From assembly GCF_014529705.1 (NCBI RefSeq), contig NZ_JAANIH010000068.1, positions 1 to 46,607 of the forward strand: DNA of 46,607 bases. Reading direction: 5' to 3'. How positions within the stretch are numbered: position 1 is the first letter of the stretch; the number at the start of each line of letters is the position of its first letter. The position numbers were made by a program, and so were the translations under genes. This stretch comes from Bradyrhizobium campsiandrae. Lineage in GTDB: Bacteria > Pseudomonadota > Alphaproteobacteria > Rhizobiales > Xanthobacteraceae. Shown here one piece after another: positions 8,192-16,697 of this stretch. The notes below the pieces were generated by a model. That model did no database searches. It saw only the letters and a list, made by a program, of their open reading frames with translations, and was not told the origin of the DNA.

Positions 8192-8989
8192 ATGAGACCA
8201 TTGAAGTCCCTCTTTGCGATCGCAGCCACAGCGATCGCTGTGCTCGCTGTCCCCACCCTCGCCCAGGCCGACAAGCTTCAAGACGTGCTCGGGTCCGGCA
8301 AGCTGCGCGTCGGCATCCTCACCGATGCCGCGCCCTGGGGATTCAAGGACGAGAAGGGCGAGATCGCCGGTCTCGACGCCGATCTCGCCAAGCTGATCGC
8401 GGCCGACATGGGCGCAAAGCTGGAGCTCGTCCCGGTGACGGGCGCCGCGCGCATTCCGAGCCTCTTGTCCGACAAGATCGACATCCTCATCGCAGGCCTC
8501 GGCGCCACGCCAGAGCGTGCCCAGCAGGTGATGTTCTCGCAGCCCTACGCGGTGGTGAATCTCGGCGTCTACGGGCCTAAGTCGATTCCATCAGCCACCG
8601 GCAAGAAGCCCGACAATCTCGAGGGGCGCACCGTTGCGGTCGCCAAGGGCACGACGCTCGACGTCTGGCTCACCGACAACGCGCCGAAGGTGAAGCTGGT
8701 ACGGTTCGAGGACACGCCGGCGGCGCTCGCCGCGTTCCTCGCGGGCCAGGCCGACACCTTCGCCGAGAACAGTGCCATCGCAATCAAGGCGCAGGAGCAG
8801 AACCCGTCCAAGGAGATCGAGCTCAAATTCCTGATCCGCCAGTCGCCCGCCCATGTCGGCGTGCGCCAGGGCGAGCAGAACCTGCTCAACTGGATCAACA
8901 CCGACATCTTCACCAACAAGCTCAACGGCAAGCTCGGCGCGCTGCAATTGAAGTGGTTCAAGGAAGAGCAGACGCTGCCGACGCTGTAA
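8192..8989 (+). CDS. Periplasmic substrate-binding protein of amino acid ABC transporter
   Basis: A 265-residue family 3 solute-binding protein. An N-terminal signal peptide (MRPLKSLFAIAATAIAVLA, cleaved near AQA-DK) sends it to the periplasm. The core carries the standard start GKLRVGILTDAAPWGFKD, the ligand Arg region GATPERAQQVMFSQPY and the hinge segment LEGRTVAVAKGTTLD. The frame is open upstream from 8030 but ATG 8192 has AGGAGA upstream and opens the signal peptide. A strong hairpin after the stop may stabilise its message. Confidence 0.93.
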   Translation: MRPLKSLFAIAATAIAVLAVPTLAQADKLQDVLGSGKLRVGILTDAAPWGFKDEKGEIAGLDADLAKLIAADMGAKLELVPVTGAARIPSLLSDKIDILIAGLGATPERAQQVMFSQPYAVVNLGVYGPKSIPSATGKKPDNLEGRTVAVAKGTTLDVWLTDNAPKVKLVRFEDTPAALAAFLAGQADTFAENSAIAIKAQEQNPSKEIELKFLIRQSPAHVGVRQGEQNLLNWINTDIFTNKLNGKLGALQLKWFKEEQTLPTL

Positions 8990-8999
8990 GTTTCAGACC

Positions 9000-9024
9000 G
9001 GCTGCCGCGACCTCTGCGGCAGCC
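9000..9024 (+). other. Perfect 9-bp stem-loop after the binding-protein gene
   Basis: GGCTGCCGC (9000-9008) pairs with GCGGCAGCC (9016-9024) around a 7-base loop. There is no T-run, and the operon continues 22 bases later, so it is not a full terminator. Such hairpins after binding-protein genes can protect the upstream message and raise its level over the membrane components; here this is inferred. Confidence 0.6.
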
Positions 9025-9046
9025 CCCTCACGAGGAGTATTCCGAG

Positions 9047-9391
9047 ATGATCAAACGTTATGTTGTCGGCTCGCGCATGAGTCAGGCTGTCGCGGCGGGC
9101 GGCATGGTGCACATCGCCGGCCAGGTCGCCGACGACCGCAAGGCGGGCATCGTGTCACAGACGCAGCAAGTGCTCGCCAAGATCGACGCGCTGCTGAAGG
9201 AGGCCGGCTCCGATCGCTCCAAGCTGATCGCGGTCAACGTGTTCCTGCCTCACATCACCGACTTCGACAGCATGAACTCGGTCTACGACGCCTGGATCGA
9301 TCCGGCCAATCCCCCGGCGCGGGCCTGCGTCGAAGCTCGCCTTGCCGATCCCGATCTGCGCCTCGAGATGACCGCGGTCGCCCTGCTCTGA
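9047..9391 (+). CDS. RidA family enamine/imine deaminase
   Basis: A 114-residue YjgF/YER057c/UK114 protein. RidA proteins hydrolyse the reactive enamine/imine intermediates released by PLP dehydratases. The catalytic Arg is present in the motif PPARACVEARL (R92), and the start KRYVVGSRMSQAV fits the family. A GAGGAG-like ribosome-binding site precedes ATG 9047. Its place in an operon with a DSD1-type deaminase makes the enzyme's own product the likely substrate. It is trimeric in known cases. Confidence 0.9.
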   Translation: MIKRYVVGSRMSQAVAAGGMVHIAGQVADDRKAGIVSQTQQVLAKIDALLKEAGSDRSKLIAVNVFLPHITDFDSMNSVYDAWIDPANPPARACVEARLADPDLRLEMTAVALL

Positions 9392-9452
9392 CGGCTGTCC
9401 TTACATTCAACCTTTGGCCGACACCGGCGATGGTGCGGCCGCGAGGCATCCC

Positions 9453-10478
9453 ATGCATACCGGACTTTTCCACGAGATCGACTTCGAGAAGGACCAGAAA
9501 TGGTCGGGCCATCTCGGCATTCCCTTCTCGATCGACCGCTCTCCCTATTTCCAGCTCAAGATCCCGATCTTCCGGATCAAGAACGGCACTGGGCCGAAAC
9601 TGCTGCTGATGGCCGGTAATCACGGCGACGAATATGAGGGCGAGATCACGCTGACACGGCTCTATCGCCGGCTCGATGCCGCGTCCGTCAAGGGCGAGAT
9701 CACGATCCTGCCCTTCGCCAACCTGCCGGCGGTGATGGCGGCGCGCCGCCGCTCGCCGCTCGACGAGGGCAATCTCAACCGCGCTTTCCCCGGCGATGCC
9801 GGGGGCACACCGACGTTCCGCCTGGCGCACTTCCTCGAGCACGAGCTGTTTCCGCGCCACGACGTCGTCTTCGATATTCATTCTGGTGGAACGTCGATGG
9901 CGCATGTGCCTTGCGCGCTGATCGAGCGGCAGGGTCCGCCCGAGATGTTCGGCCATGCGATGCGCCTGATGGAAGGGCTTGGGATGCCCTTCGCTTTCGT
10001 CGCCGCGAACGGCGCGGCCGCGCCGACCTCGATGGCGGCAGCCGCACGCGCCGGCGCGATCGGCTTATCCGGCGAGTTCGGCGGCGGCGGCACTGTTACA
10101 CCGCAGACGATGGCGCTGACCGCCCGCGCCGTCGATCGCCTGCTGCTCGCACTCGGCCTGGTTCAGGCGCCGGTGCTGGGGCCGCACGCGCCGGTCGAGC
10201 GGGCCACCGAATTGCTGGCGCTGCAAAGCCACGCACAGGCGGTGTTCGCGACGCGCCGCGGCTGGTTCGAGCCTGCGGTCACGGTCGGTGCGCGGGTCAC
10301 GGCCGGCGATATCGCCGGCTGGTACCATGATTTCGAGCGCCCGGAGCAGGCCGAAGAGGTGCTGCGCTTCCCCGCCGACGGCATCGTGATCTCGCAGCGC
10401 CTGCACACCGACAGCCAGAGCGGCGACTGCCTGGTCCAGGTCGGCCGGGCTCTCGCGCGTGACGAGGGGATGCGCTGA
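9453..10478 (+). CDS. M14/AstE-AspA family zinc deacylase
   Basis: A 341-residue zinc amidohydrolase of the succinylglutamate desuccinylase/aspartoacylase family. The zinc ligands are H57 and E60 in GNHGDEYEGE and H143 in DIHSGG; substrate-binding NLNRAFPG (107-114) and the catalytic Glu in GEFGGGG (E208) are present. Sequence style resembles N-acetyl-diaminobutyrate deacetylases (DoeB/EutE type) of ectoine breakdown, but no other ectoine genes are near. ATG 9453 (GAGGC upstream) starts at the conserved HTGLFHEIDF region; a TTG start at 9414 is less likely. In this operon it probably removes an acyl group from the imported amino acid before the PLP step. Confidence 0.85.
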   Translation: MHTGLFHEIDFEKDQKWSGHLGIPFSIDRSPYFQLKIPIFRIKNGTGPKLLLMAGNHGDEYEGEITLTRLYRRLDAASVKGEITILPFANLPAVMAARRRSPLDEGNLNRAFPGDAGGTPTFRLAHFLEHELFPRHDVVFDIHSGGTSMAHVPCALIERQGPPEMFGHAMRLMEGLGMPFAFVAANGAAAPTSMAAAARAGAIGLSGEFGGGGTVTPQTMALTARAVDRLLLALGLVQAPVLGPHAPVERATELLALQSHAQAVFATRRGWFEPAVTVGARVTAGDIAGWYHDFERPEQAEEVLRFPADGIVISQRLHTDSQSGDCLVQVGRALARDEGMR

Positions 10479-10519
10479 GCGTTGGAGAGACCGCCGACTT
10501 CGTCTAACTTCGGGAATCG

Positions 10520-11584
10520 ATGACCGATCCGGCCAAGCCGAGCTATGACGACGTGGTGCGCATTCCGGCGGCGACCGGCCGCAGCAATGCGACCGGACGG
10601 CCGCCGCGCATCGAGGAGGTAGCGGAGCGCGCGGGCGTGTCGCCGATCACGGTGTCGCGGGTGCTGCGTCATCCCGAGAAAGTCAATCGCGACACCCGCG
10701 AGCGCATTCTCGAAGTGATCGAGGCGACCGGCTACGCCTCCAACCCGCATGCGCGCGCGTTGCGCTCGGGGCGGTCGAACGTGGTCGTTGCCTTCGTCTC
10801 CAACATCCTGAGCCAGCAGTTTGGACTCGCGGTGCGCAGCCTCGCCGCGACGCTCGAGCCTGAGGGCTTCGAGGTGCTGGTCGGCCAGACCTCCTACTCC
10901 TATGCCAAGGAGGTCGCGATGATCCAGTCGCTGCGGGGCATCCGGCCCGCGGCGGTGATGTTCACCGGCGTGATCGAGCTCGAGGAGAATCGCGCCGCGC
11001 TCGCCGAGCTCGGCATTCCCGTGATCGAAACCTGGGCGTTTCCGCGCGATCCCATCGACATGCTGGTCGGCCTGCCCAATGCGGATGCCGGCGCCATGGC
11101 GGCGCGCCGATTGGCCGGGGCTGGACACCGCCGCGTCGCCTTTATCGGCCGCAGCAGCGGCCGTGGCGTGCTGCGCCGGGACGGCTTTTGCAAGGCGGCC
11201 ACGCAGCTCGACCTCACTGTTGTCCACGAAATCAGTGTCGGTGAGATCACGGGGCTCGTCGACGGCCGCGCCGCGTTCGCCGCCCTGCTCGACCGTGGCG
11301 ATGGTGTCGACGCCGTGTTCTGCGCCAACGATCTGCTCGCGACCGGCGCGCTGATCGAGGCCCGCGCGCGCGGCCTGTCGGTGCCGCGCGATCTCGCCGT
11401 GCTCGGCTTCGGCGACAACGACGTTGCCGATCAGATCATGCCCGGCCTCACCACCATCTCGTTCGACGCCGCTTCTGTCGGTCGCATTGCGGGCGAACTG
11501 CTGCTGGCGCGGCTGTCAGGCACACCGCGCGCCGAGCAGCGACTGGCCGTCGATCTGTTCCTGGTTGAACGTGGCAGCGTCTGA
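10520..11584 (+). CDS. LacI family transcriptional regulator
   Basis: A 354-residue repressor. After a 30-residue polar leader comes a LacI helix-turn-helix (IEEVAERAGVSPITVSRVLR, about 34-53, with the hinge segment NPHARALRSGRS), then a periplasmic-binding-protein-like effector domain (NVVVAFVSNIL to the end; FCANDLLATGALIEA and LAVLGFGDND are typical). It is the last gene of the deaminase/transporter operon, 41 bases after the deacylase, and most likely binds the palindrome at 4748-4763 in response to the operon substrate. Close family resemblance to GntR-type gluconate repressors is possible but not specific. Confidence 0.92.
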   Translation: MTDPAKPSYDDVVRIPAATGRSNATGRPPRIEEVAERAGVSPITVSRVLRHPEKVNRDTRERILEVIEATGYASNPHARALRSGRSNVVVAFVSNILSQQFGLAVRSLAATLEPEGFEVLVGQTSYSYAKEVAMIQSLRGIRPAAVMFTGVIELEENRAALAELGIPVIETWAFPRDPIDMLVGLPNADAGAMAARRLAGAGHRRVAFIGRSSGRGVLRRDGFCKAATQLDLTVVHEISVGEITGLVDGRAAFAALLDRGDGVDAVFCANDLLATGALIEARARGLSVPRDLAVLGFGDNDVADQIMPGLTTISFDAASVGRIAGELLLARLSGTPRAEQRLAVDLFLVERGSV

Positions 11585-11604
11585 GCGTGCGGCTCAGGCG
11601 ACGC
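11577..11604. terminator. Hairpin spanning two convergent stop codons
   Basis: GCGTC (11577-11581) and TGAGC (11582-11586) pair with GCTCA (11592-11596) and GACGC (11600-11604), with a GGC bulge. It contains both the LacI stop (11582-11584) and the stop of the convergent small gene (11594-11596). No strong T-run, so it is at best a weak bidirectional terminator. Confidence 0.4.
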
Positions 11605-11893
11605 TCTTGAGATCCTGCTGAATCGCGGCGAGCAACGACTGCAGCGCTTCGCTGCTCACGCGCGGAGCTGCGACGTCGTCGGCCGGCACAAATTTGGCGG
11701 GCTCGGCCGCCTTGCTCGGGCGCTTGGGAAAGCGCGGCGGAGGCGTCGGCATCGGAGGCTGCACAAACGCGCCGCCATCCTCGACGTGGACGAACTTGCC
11801 GTGAATGACGTCGTCATGGCGGCCCATGACGTACATGGCCACCCAATAACCGGCAGCCAGAAGGATGACGCAAAAAATACCGATCTCGAACAT
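11594..11893 (-). CDS. Small single-pass membrane protein, function unknown
   Basis: A 99-residue protein with one N-terminal membrane helix (about 3-24), a short charged loop (GRHDDVIHGKFVHVEDG), a proline-rich linker (PPMPTPPPRFPKRP) and a C-terminal amphipathic helix (LQSLLAAIQQDLKSV). I do not recognise a family. Composition matches its neighbours and the frame ends 10 bases from the convergent LacI gene, which favours a real gene. The 205 bases upstream hold an imperfect hairpin (11959-11985) and nothing else I can name. Confidence 0.65.
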   Translation of the reverse strand: MFEIGIFCVILLAAGYWVAMYVMGRHDDVIHGKFVHVEDGGAFVQPPMPTPPPRFPKRPSKAAEPAKFVPADDVAAPRVSSEALQSLLAAIQQDLKSVA

Positions 11894-12098
11894 CGCAACA
11901 CCCTAAATATGCGCGATGATTCAATGCCTTCGCCGAGACGTCAATGAACCCTCGGTCACACACTGCCCCTTTGCGGGCAGGTGTGGCCGATTGGTGACTC
12001 TTTGTTAACCACCGATGTCCCTGATGTGACACCGGCGCAACGCCAAGGCGCCCTGGAAGGCGTTCCAGGCCTTCAGACGTCGCTTCAGCCCCTGCGGG

Positions 12099-13133
12099 CT
12101 AAGCCTTGTCCGGCCCGACGCGGACGAGCTGCTTGCCGAAATTGGCGCCCTTCAGGAGGCCGATGAAGGCGCTGGGGGCGCTCTCCAGCCCCTCGGTGAC
12201 GAATTCCTTGTACTTCACCTTGCCGCCCTGGACCCAGCCGGACATGTCGCGCAGGAAGTCGCCATGGCGCGCGGCGAAGTCGGAGACGATGAAGCCGCGG
12301 AAGGTCAGCCGCTTGGTCAGCGTCGCCCGCATCAGCGACGCGGCCCATTTCGGCGGCTTGGCTTCGGTGTCATTGTAATGCGCAATCAGGCCGCAGACCG
12401 GCACGCGCGCGAACGGATTGAGCAGCGGAAACACCGCCTCGAACACGGCGCCGCCGACATTCTCGAAATAGACGTCGATGCCTTTCGGGCAGGCCTCTTT
12501 CAGCTTCGCCGCCAAATCAGGATCGCGGTGATCGATGCAGGCATCGAAGCCGAGCTCCTTCACCACGTAATCGCACTTGTCCTTGCCGCCGGCGATACCG
12601 ACCGCGCGGGCACCCTTGATCCTGGCGATCTGGCCGACAGCCGAGCCGACTGCGCCTGAGGCACCTGCGACGACGACGGTCTCGCCTGCCTGCGGCTTGC
12701 CGATGTCAAGCAGGCCCGTGTAGGCGGTCATGCCGGGCATGCCGAGCACGCCGATCGAGGTCGAGATCGGGCCGAGCTTGGGATCGACCTTGATCAGGCC
12801 CTTGCCGTTCGAGATTGCATGCGTCTGCCAGCCGGTCCGTGCGCGGACGATGTCACCCTTGGCAAAGTCCGGATTGTTGGAGGCCGCAACCTCGCTCACC
12901 GCCTCGCCTTCCATCACGCCGCCGACCGGCACCGGCGCGGCGTAGGACGGGCCCTCGCTCATGCGCCCGCGCATGTAGGGATCGAGCGACAGCCAGATCG
13001 TGCGCAGCAGCACTTCGCCTGCGCCGGGCGTGGGAATTGCGAATTCCTCGATGCGGAAATCAGATGATTTTGGTTCGCCGACGGGACGCGCGGCGAGAAC
13101 GATGCGTTTGGCGCTATGTTGACCTTGGGACAT
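12099..13133 (-). CDS. Zinc-independent MDR-family NADP-dependent oxidoreductase
   Basis: A 344-residue medium-chain reductase of the leukotriene-B4 dehydrogenase/CurA (YncB-like) group, which reduces alpha,beta-unsaturated ketones or aldehydes with NADPH in the cytoplasm. Visible are the N-terminal LSLDPYMRGRM motif, the Rossmann motif ASGAVGSAVGQIAR and the DVYFENVGG motif. No catalytic-zinc Cys/His set is seen. ATG 13133 follows a very strong GGAGGAAG site; the longer frame starts at a GTG inside that site and is not credible. Physiological substrate unknown. Confidence 0.9.
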   Translation of the reverse strand: MSQGQHSAKRIVLAARPVGEPKSSDFRIEEFAIPTPGAGEVLLRTIWLSLDPYMRGRMSEGPSYAAPVPVGGVMEGEAVSEVAASNNPDFAKGDIVRARTGWQTHAISNGKGLIKVDPKLGPISTSIGVLGMPGMTAYTGLLDIGKPQAGETVVVAGASGAVGSAVGQIARIKGARAVGIAGGKDKCDYVVKELGFDACIDHRDPDLAAKLKEACPKGIDVYFENVGGAVFEAVFPLLNPFARVPVCGLIAHYNDTEAKPPKWAASLMRATLTKRLTFRGFIVSDFAARHGDFLRDMSGWVQGGKVKYKEFVTEGLESAPSAFIGLLKGANFGKQLVRVGPDKA

Positions 13134-13151
13134 GGCTTCCTCCACTTTTCT

Positions 13152-13226
13152 GTCATTGGAGCGAAGCGAAGCAATCCAGCTGCGTCAACACAAAAGACTG
13201 GATTGCTTCGCTGCGCTCGCAATGAC
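13152..13226. repeat. Palindromic intergenic repeat, GTCATTG...CAATCCAG family
   Basis: The left arm begins GTCATTGGAGCG and ends GCAATCCAG; the right arm begins CTGGATTGC and ends GCAATGAC, so the unit forms a long hairpin. A second member lies at 43413-43528. It separates the reductase gene from guaB and could act as a transcript-end structure for guaB. Confidence 0.75.
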
Positions 13227-13243
13227 GAAGGAGAGACCGATAA

Positions 13244-14737
13244 CTAACCCCCGCCCGGATAGTTCGGCGCCTCGCGCGTGATGGTCACGTCGTGGACGTG
13301 GCTTTCGCGCAGGCCCGCGCCGGTGATGCGGACGAACTGCGCCTTGTCGTGCAGCTCCTTCATGTCCTTGGCACCGACATAGCCCATCGCGGCGCGCAAG
13401 CCGCCGGCGAGCTGGTGCATGACGTTGCCGACGGGGCCCTTATACGGCACCTGGCCCTCGATGCCTTCGGGCACGAGCTTGAGCGAATCCTTGATGTCCT
13501 GCTGGAAGTAGCGATCGGCAGATCCCCGCGCCATCGCGCCGACCGAACCCATGCCGCGATAGGCCTTGTAGGAACGGCCCTGCCACAGGAACACTTCGCC
13601 CGGCGTCTCGTCGGTGCCGGCGAGCAGCGAGCCGACCATGGCGATGTCGGCGCCGGCGGCGAGCGCCTTGGCGAGATCGCCGGAGAACTTGATGCCGCCG
13701 TCGGCGATGACGGGGATGTCGGACTTCTTGGCGGCCTCGACCGCATCCATGATCGCGGTGAGCTGGGGCACGCCGACGCCGGCGACGATGCGCGTGGTGC
13801 AGATCGAGCCCGGGCCGATGCCGACCTTGATGCTATCAGCGCCCGCATCGATCAGCGCCTGCGCGCCGTCCGAAGTCGCGACGTTGCCGGCGACGACCTG
13901 CACGGAGTTGGAGAGGCGCTTGATGCGGTTGACCGCATGCAGCACGTGCCGGGAATGGCCGTGCGCGGTGTCGACCACGACGAGGTCGACGCCGGCATCG
14001 ATCAGCCGCTCGGTGCGCTCGAAGCCGGTGTCGCCGACGGTAGTCGCGGCGGCGACGCGAAGGCGCCCCTGCGCGTCCTTGCAGGCGAGCGGATGGGCGA
14101 CGGCCTTTTCGATGTCCTTGACGGTGATCAGGCCGACGCAGCGGTATTGATCGTCGACGACCAGAAGCTTCTCGATGCGGTGATGGTGCAGCATCCGCTT
14201 GGCTTCGTCCTGGCTGACATTCTCGCGCACGGTGACGAGGTTCTCGTGCGTCATCAGCTCGGAGACTTTTTGCCGCCGGTCGGTGGCAAAACGCACGTCG
14301 CGGTTGGTGAGGATGCCGACCAGCTTGCCGGGCGTCGCCTTGCTTGCCCCGGTGACGACCGGAATGCCGGAGATGCCGTGATCGCTCATCAGCTTCAGCG
14401 CGTCGTCGAGCGTGGCTTCGGGGCTGATGGTGAGCGGGTTCACCACCATGCCCGACTCGTAGCGCTTGACCTGCCGGACCTGGGCGGCCTGCCCTTCGGG
14501 ATCGAAATTGCGGTGGATGACGCCGAGGCCGCCGGCCTGCGCCATGGCAATCGCCATGCGGGCCTCGGTGACGGTGTCCATGGCCGAGGCCATGATCGGG
14601 ATGTTGAGCGGAATGGCGCGGGTGACGCGGGAGCGGATGTCGACCTCGCCCGGCATGACGTCGGACAGGCCCGGCTTGAGCAGCACGTCGTCGAACGTAA
14701 AGGCTTCGCGGATGCCCTGAAGTTGCACCGTGGCCAT
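13244..14737 (-). CDS. guaB: Inosine-5'-monophosphate dehydrogenase
   Basis: A 497-residue cytoplasmic enzyme that oxidises IMP to XMP with NAD, the committed step of GMP synthesis. The TIM barrel opens at AFTFDDVLLKPG, is interrupted by two CBS domains (about 102-213) and carries the catalytic loop GPGSICTTR with C313, plus the flap region YRGMGSVGAM. Length is normal for a CBS-containing IMPDH. The open frame runs to 14923 but ATG 14737 has AAGGAG upstream and starts at the conserved N terminus. A possible promoter lies at 14851-14878. Confidence 0.97.
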   Translation of the reverse strand: MATVQLQGIREAFTFDDVLLKPGLSDVMPGEVDIRSRVTRAIPLNIPIMASAMDTVTEARMAIAMAQAGGLGVIHRNFDPEGQAAQVRQVKRYESGMVVNPLTISPEATLDDALKLMSDHGISGIPVVTGASKATPGKLVGILTNRDVRFATDRRQKVSELMTHENLVTVRENVSQDEAKRMLHHHRIEKLLVVDDQYRCVGLITVKDIEKAVAHPLACKDAQGRLRVAAATTVGDTGFERTERLIDAGVDLVVVDTAHGHSRHVLHAVNRIKRLSNSVQVVAGNVATSDGAQALIDAGADSIKVGIGPGSICTTRIVAGVGVPQLTAIMDAVEAAKKSDIPVIADGGIKFSGDLAKALAAGADIAMVGSLLAGTDETPGEVFLWQGRSYKAYRGMGSVGAMARGSADRYFQQDIKDSLKLVPEGIEGQVPYKGPVGNVMHQLAGGLRAAMGYVGAKDMKELHDKAQFVRITGAGLRESHVHDVTITREAPNYPGGG

Positions 14738-15117
14738 CTGCCAACTCCTTCCTGCGGCCCTGCCGCAAATAAATATGGATGAGCGCCGCCCTCGGCGTAC
14801 CTTGCGGCATCGCCTTGAGAATCGGAGCCCATCGGTGGGGTTGACGCGGGTCGATAGCATGTCCGCGTGACGAATCAAAGCAAATCGGACCGCTGGCCAG
14901 CCATGCACAGGCTTTTTACGCAAATTCAGCGGGGATTGCCCCTCGCCGCCGTCATTCCCGGGCGCGGCGCCTGCCGCGAGCGCAACCCCGACGAGAGGGT
15001 CACACCGTTGTTACGCGGGATTTAGGTGCTATGCGTCGATCCGCAATGGTCCGGCGCCGATGGCGGTGATAAGCCGCAATCCTCGCCCTTCCCGCCGAAC
15101 TCCATTACCAATCCGAC
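14738..15117. other. Divergent intergenic region guaB / MFS
   Basis: This 380-base gap holds the guaB ribosome-binding site and possible promoter. A GTCATTCCCGGGCGC-like stretch near 14952 resembles a fragment of a dispersed intergenic repeat, as does one near 1190. I see no credible small gene, RNA gene or terminator in it. Confidence 0.5.
14851..14878 (-). promoter_or_regulatory. guaB: Possible guaB promoter
   Basis: Read on the minus strand, TTGATT (14878-14873) and TATCGA (14856-14851) are 16 bases apart, giving a leader of somewhat over 100 bases to the guaB start. Pattern-based only. Confidence 0.35.
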
Positions 15118-16608
15118 ATGGTCGACAAGCAACGCATCATTCCGCTGATCGTGGCCACGGCTCTCTTCATGGAGAACATGGACTCAACCGTGATCGCCAC
15201 GTCGCTGCCGGCGATCGCCGCCGACATCGGCACCAGCCCGTTGACGCTGAAGCTCGCGATCACCTCCTATTTGTTGTCGCTTGCGGTGTTCATCCCGGCA
15301 AGCGGCTGGACCGCCGACAGGTTCGGCGCGCGCATGGTGTTCGCGATCGCCGTCGGCGTGTTCATGATCGGCTCGGTCGGTTGCGCGCTGTCCGGCTCAG
15401 TCACCGACTTCGTGTTCGCGCGCGTACTGCAAGGCATGGGCGGCGCGATGATGACGCCGGTCGGGCGCCTCGTGCTGCTCCGCTCGGTCGACAAGAGCGC
15501 GCTGGTCAACGCCATGGCCTGGGTGACGGTCCCGGCCCTGATCGGCCCCGTCATCGGCCCGCCGCTCGGCGGCTTCATCACCACCTACGCCTCGTGGCAC
15601 TGGATCTTCCTGATCAACATTCCGATCGGCCTGCTCGGCATCTTCATGGCGCTGCGCTTCATCGATCCGATCAAGAGCGAGACGCAGGAGAAGTTCGATC
15701 TCTACGGCATGATGCTCGCCGGAATCGGGCTTGCCGGCATCGCCTTTGGACTTTCGGTCGCCGGGCTCAATTTGTTGCCCTGGAGCACGGTGGCGGCCCT
15801 GGTTGCGGGCGGCGCGATCTCGATGACGCTTTATGTCATTCACGCCCGGCGGACGGGATCGCCGGTGCTGGATTTCTCTCTGCTCAGGCTGCCGACGTTG
15901 CGCGCGGCCATCATCGGCGGCTTCCTGTTCCGGCTCGGCATCGGCGCCCTGCCCTTCCTGCTGCCGCTTCTGATGCAGATCGGCTTCGGATTGTCGCCGT
16001 TCCATTCCGGTCTCGTCACCTTTGCATCCTCATTGGGGGCGATGGGCATGAAGACGCTGGCCGCGCGCCTGATCCGCGCCTTCGGCTTCCGCAATCTGAT
16101 GACGGTGAACGCGATCGTCAGCGCCTTCTTCCTCGGCGTCTGCGCGCTGTTCACTGTGACGACGCCGCTCTTGATCATCATGGTGATCCTGGTGGTCGGC
16201 GGCTTCTTCCGCTCGCTTGAGTTCACCGCGATCAACACGGTGGCCTATGCCGATGTCGAGAGCCCGCAGATGAGCCGCGCCACCACGCTCGTCAGCGTCA
16301 ATCAGCAGCTCGCGGTCTCCGCCGGCGTCGCCGTCGGCGCGGCTTGCGTCGAGACGACCATGTGGTTCAGCCATGTCAGCGAGCTCAACGCCACCGTGTT
16401 CGCGCCCGCCTTCGTCGTGGTGGCGCTGACCTCGGCGGCTTCGAGCTGGTTCTTCTGGCAGATGCCTGCGGACGCCGGCCACGAGATCTCCGGCCGCAAG
16501 GCAATCGAGGTCGCAAGCCGCAAGGGCGCGGCGAAAAGCGCCGCCAACGCCGCCGTCAAGGCCGCGACCGAAGATACGCAGGACATGCGGGATCAGCGGC
16601 TGGGGTGA
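15118..16608 (+). CDS. DHA2-type MFS drug/solute exporter
   Basis: A 496-residue inner-membrane transporter with about 14 hydrophobic segments, as in the EmrB/DHA2 family of proton-driven exporters. The first helix carries MENMDSTVIATSLPAIA (Asp in helix 1 typical of DHA2), motif A is GWTADRFGARMVF and motif C-like VIGPPLGG is present. The C terminus is a charged, Ala/Lys-rich tail. No EmrA-like partner gene is adjacent. Substrate not predictable. Confidence 0.88.
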   Translation: MVDKQRIIPLIVATALFMENMDSTVIATSLPAIAADIGTSPLTLKLAITSYLLSLAVFIPASGWTADRFGARMVFAIAVGVFMIGSVGCALSGSVTDFVFARVLQGMGGAMMTPVGRLVLLRSVDKSALVNAMAWVTVPALIGPVIGPPLGGFITTYASWHWIFLINIPIGLLGIFMALRFIDPIKSETQEKFDLYGMMLAGIGLAGIAFGLSVAGLNLLPWSTVAALVAGGAISMTLYVIHARRTGSPVLDFSLLRLPTLRAAIIGGFLFRLGIGALPFLLPLLMQIGFGLSPFHSGLVTFASSLGAMGMKTLAARLIRAFGFRNLMTVNAIVSAFFLGVCALFTVTTPLLIIMVILVVGGFFRSLEFTAINTVAYADVESPQMSRATTLVSVNQQLAVSAGVAVGAACVETTMWFSHVSELNATVFAPAFVVVALTSAASSWFFWQMPADAGHEISGRKAIEVASRKGAAKSAANAAVKAATEDTQDMRDQRLG

Positions 16609-16697
16609 GCCAGCGCAGGTCAGATGCGAAGGAAGAGACAAGCAAGCTATGGCTGGATGCGCCTCGCTCGCCCAGTCTCCAGTCGCGCGACGAGCGT

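Noticed and set aside
9453..10478. Ectoine/diaminobutyrate deacetylase (DoeB/EutE) assignment
   Set aside because: Sequence style is similar, but none of the other ectoine degradation genes (hydrolase, transaminase, dehydrogenase) is nearby, so a broader call is kept.
11959..11985. Imperfect CACACTGCCC hairpin as a terminator
   Set aside because: It has a bulge and no T-run, and lies upstream rather than downstream of both flanking minus- and plus-strand genes' ends.
13292..14782. Long open frame of 496 codons antisense to guaB
   Set aside because: It mirrors guaB with typical high-GC antisense composition (Asp/Gly/Arg/His-rich) and no family resemblance.
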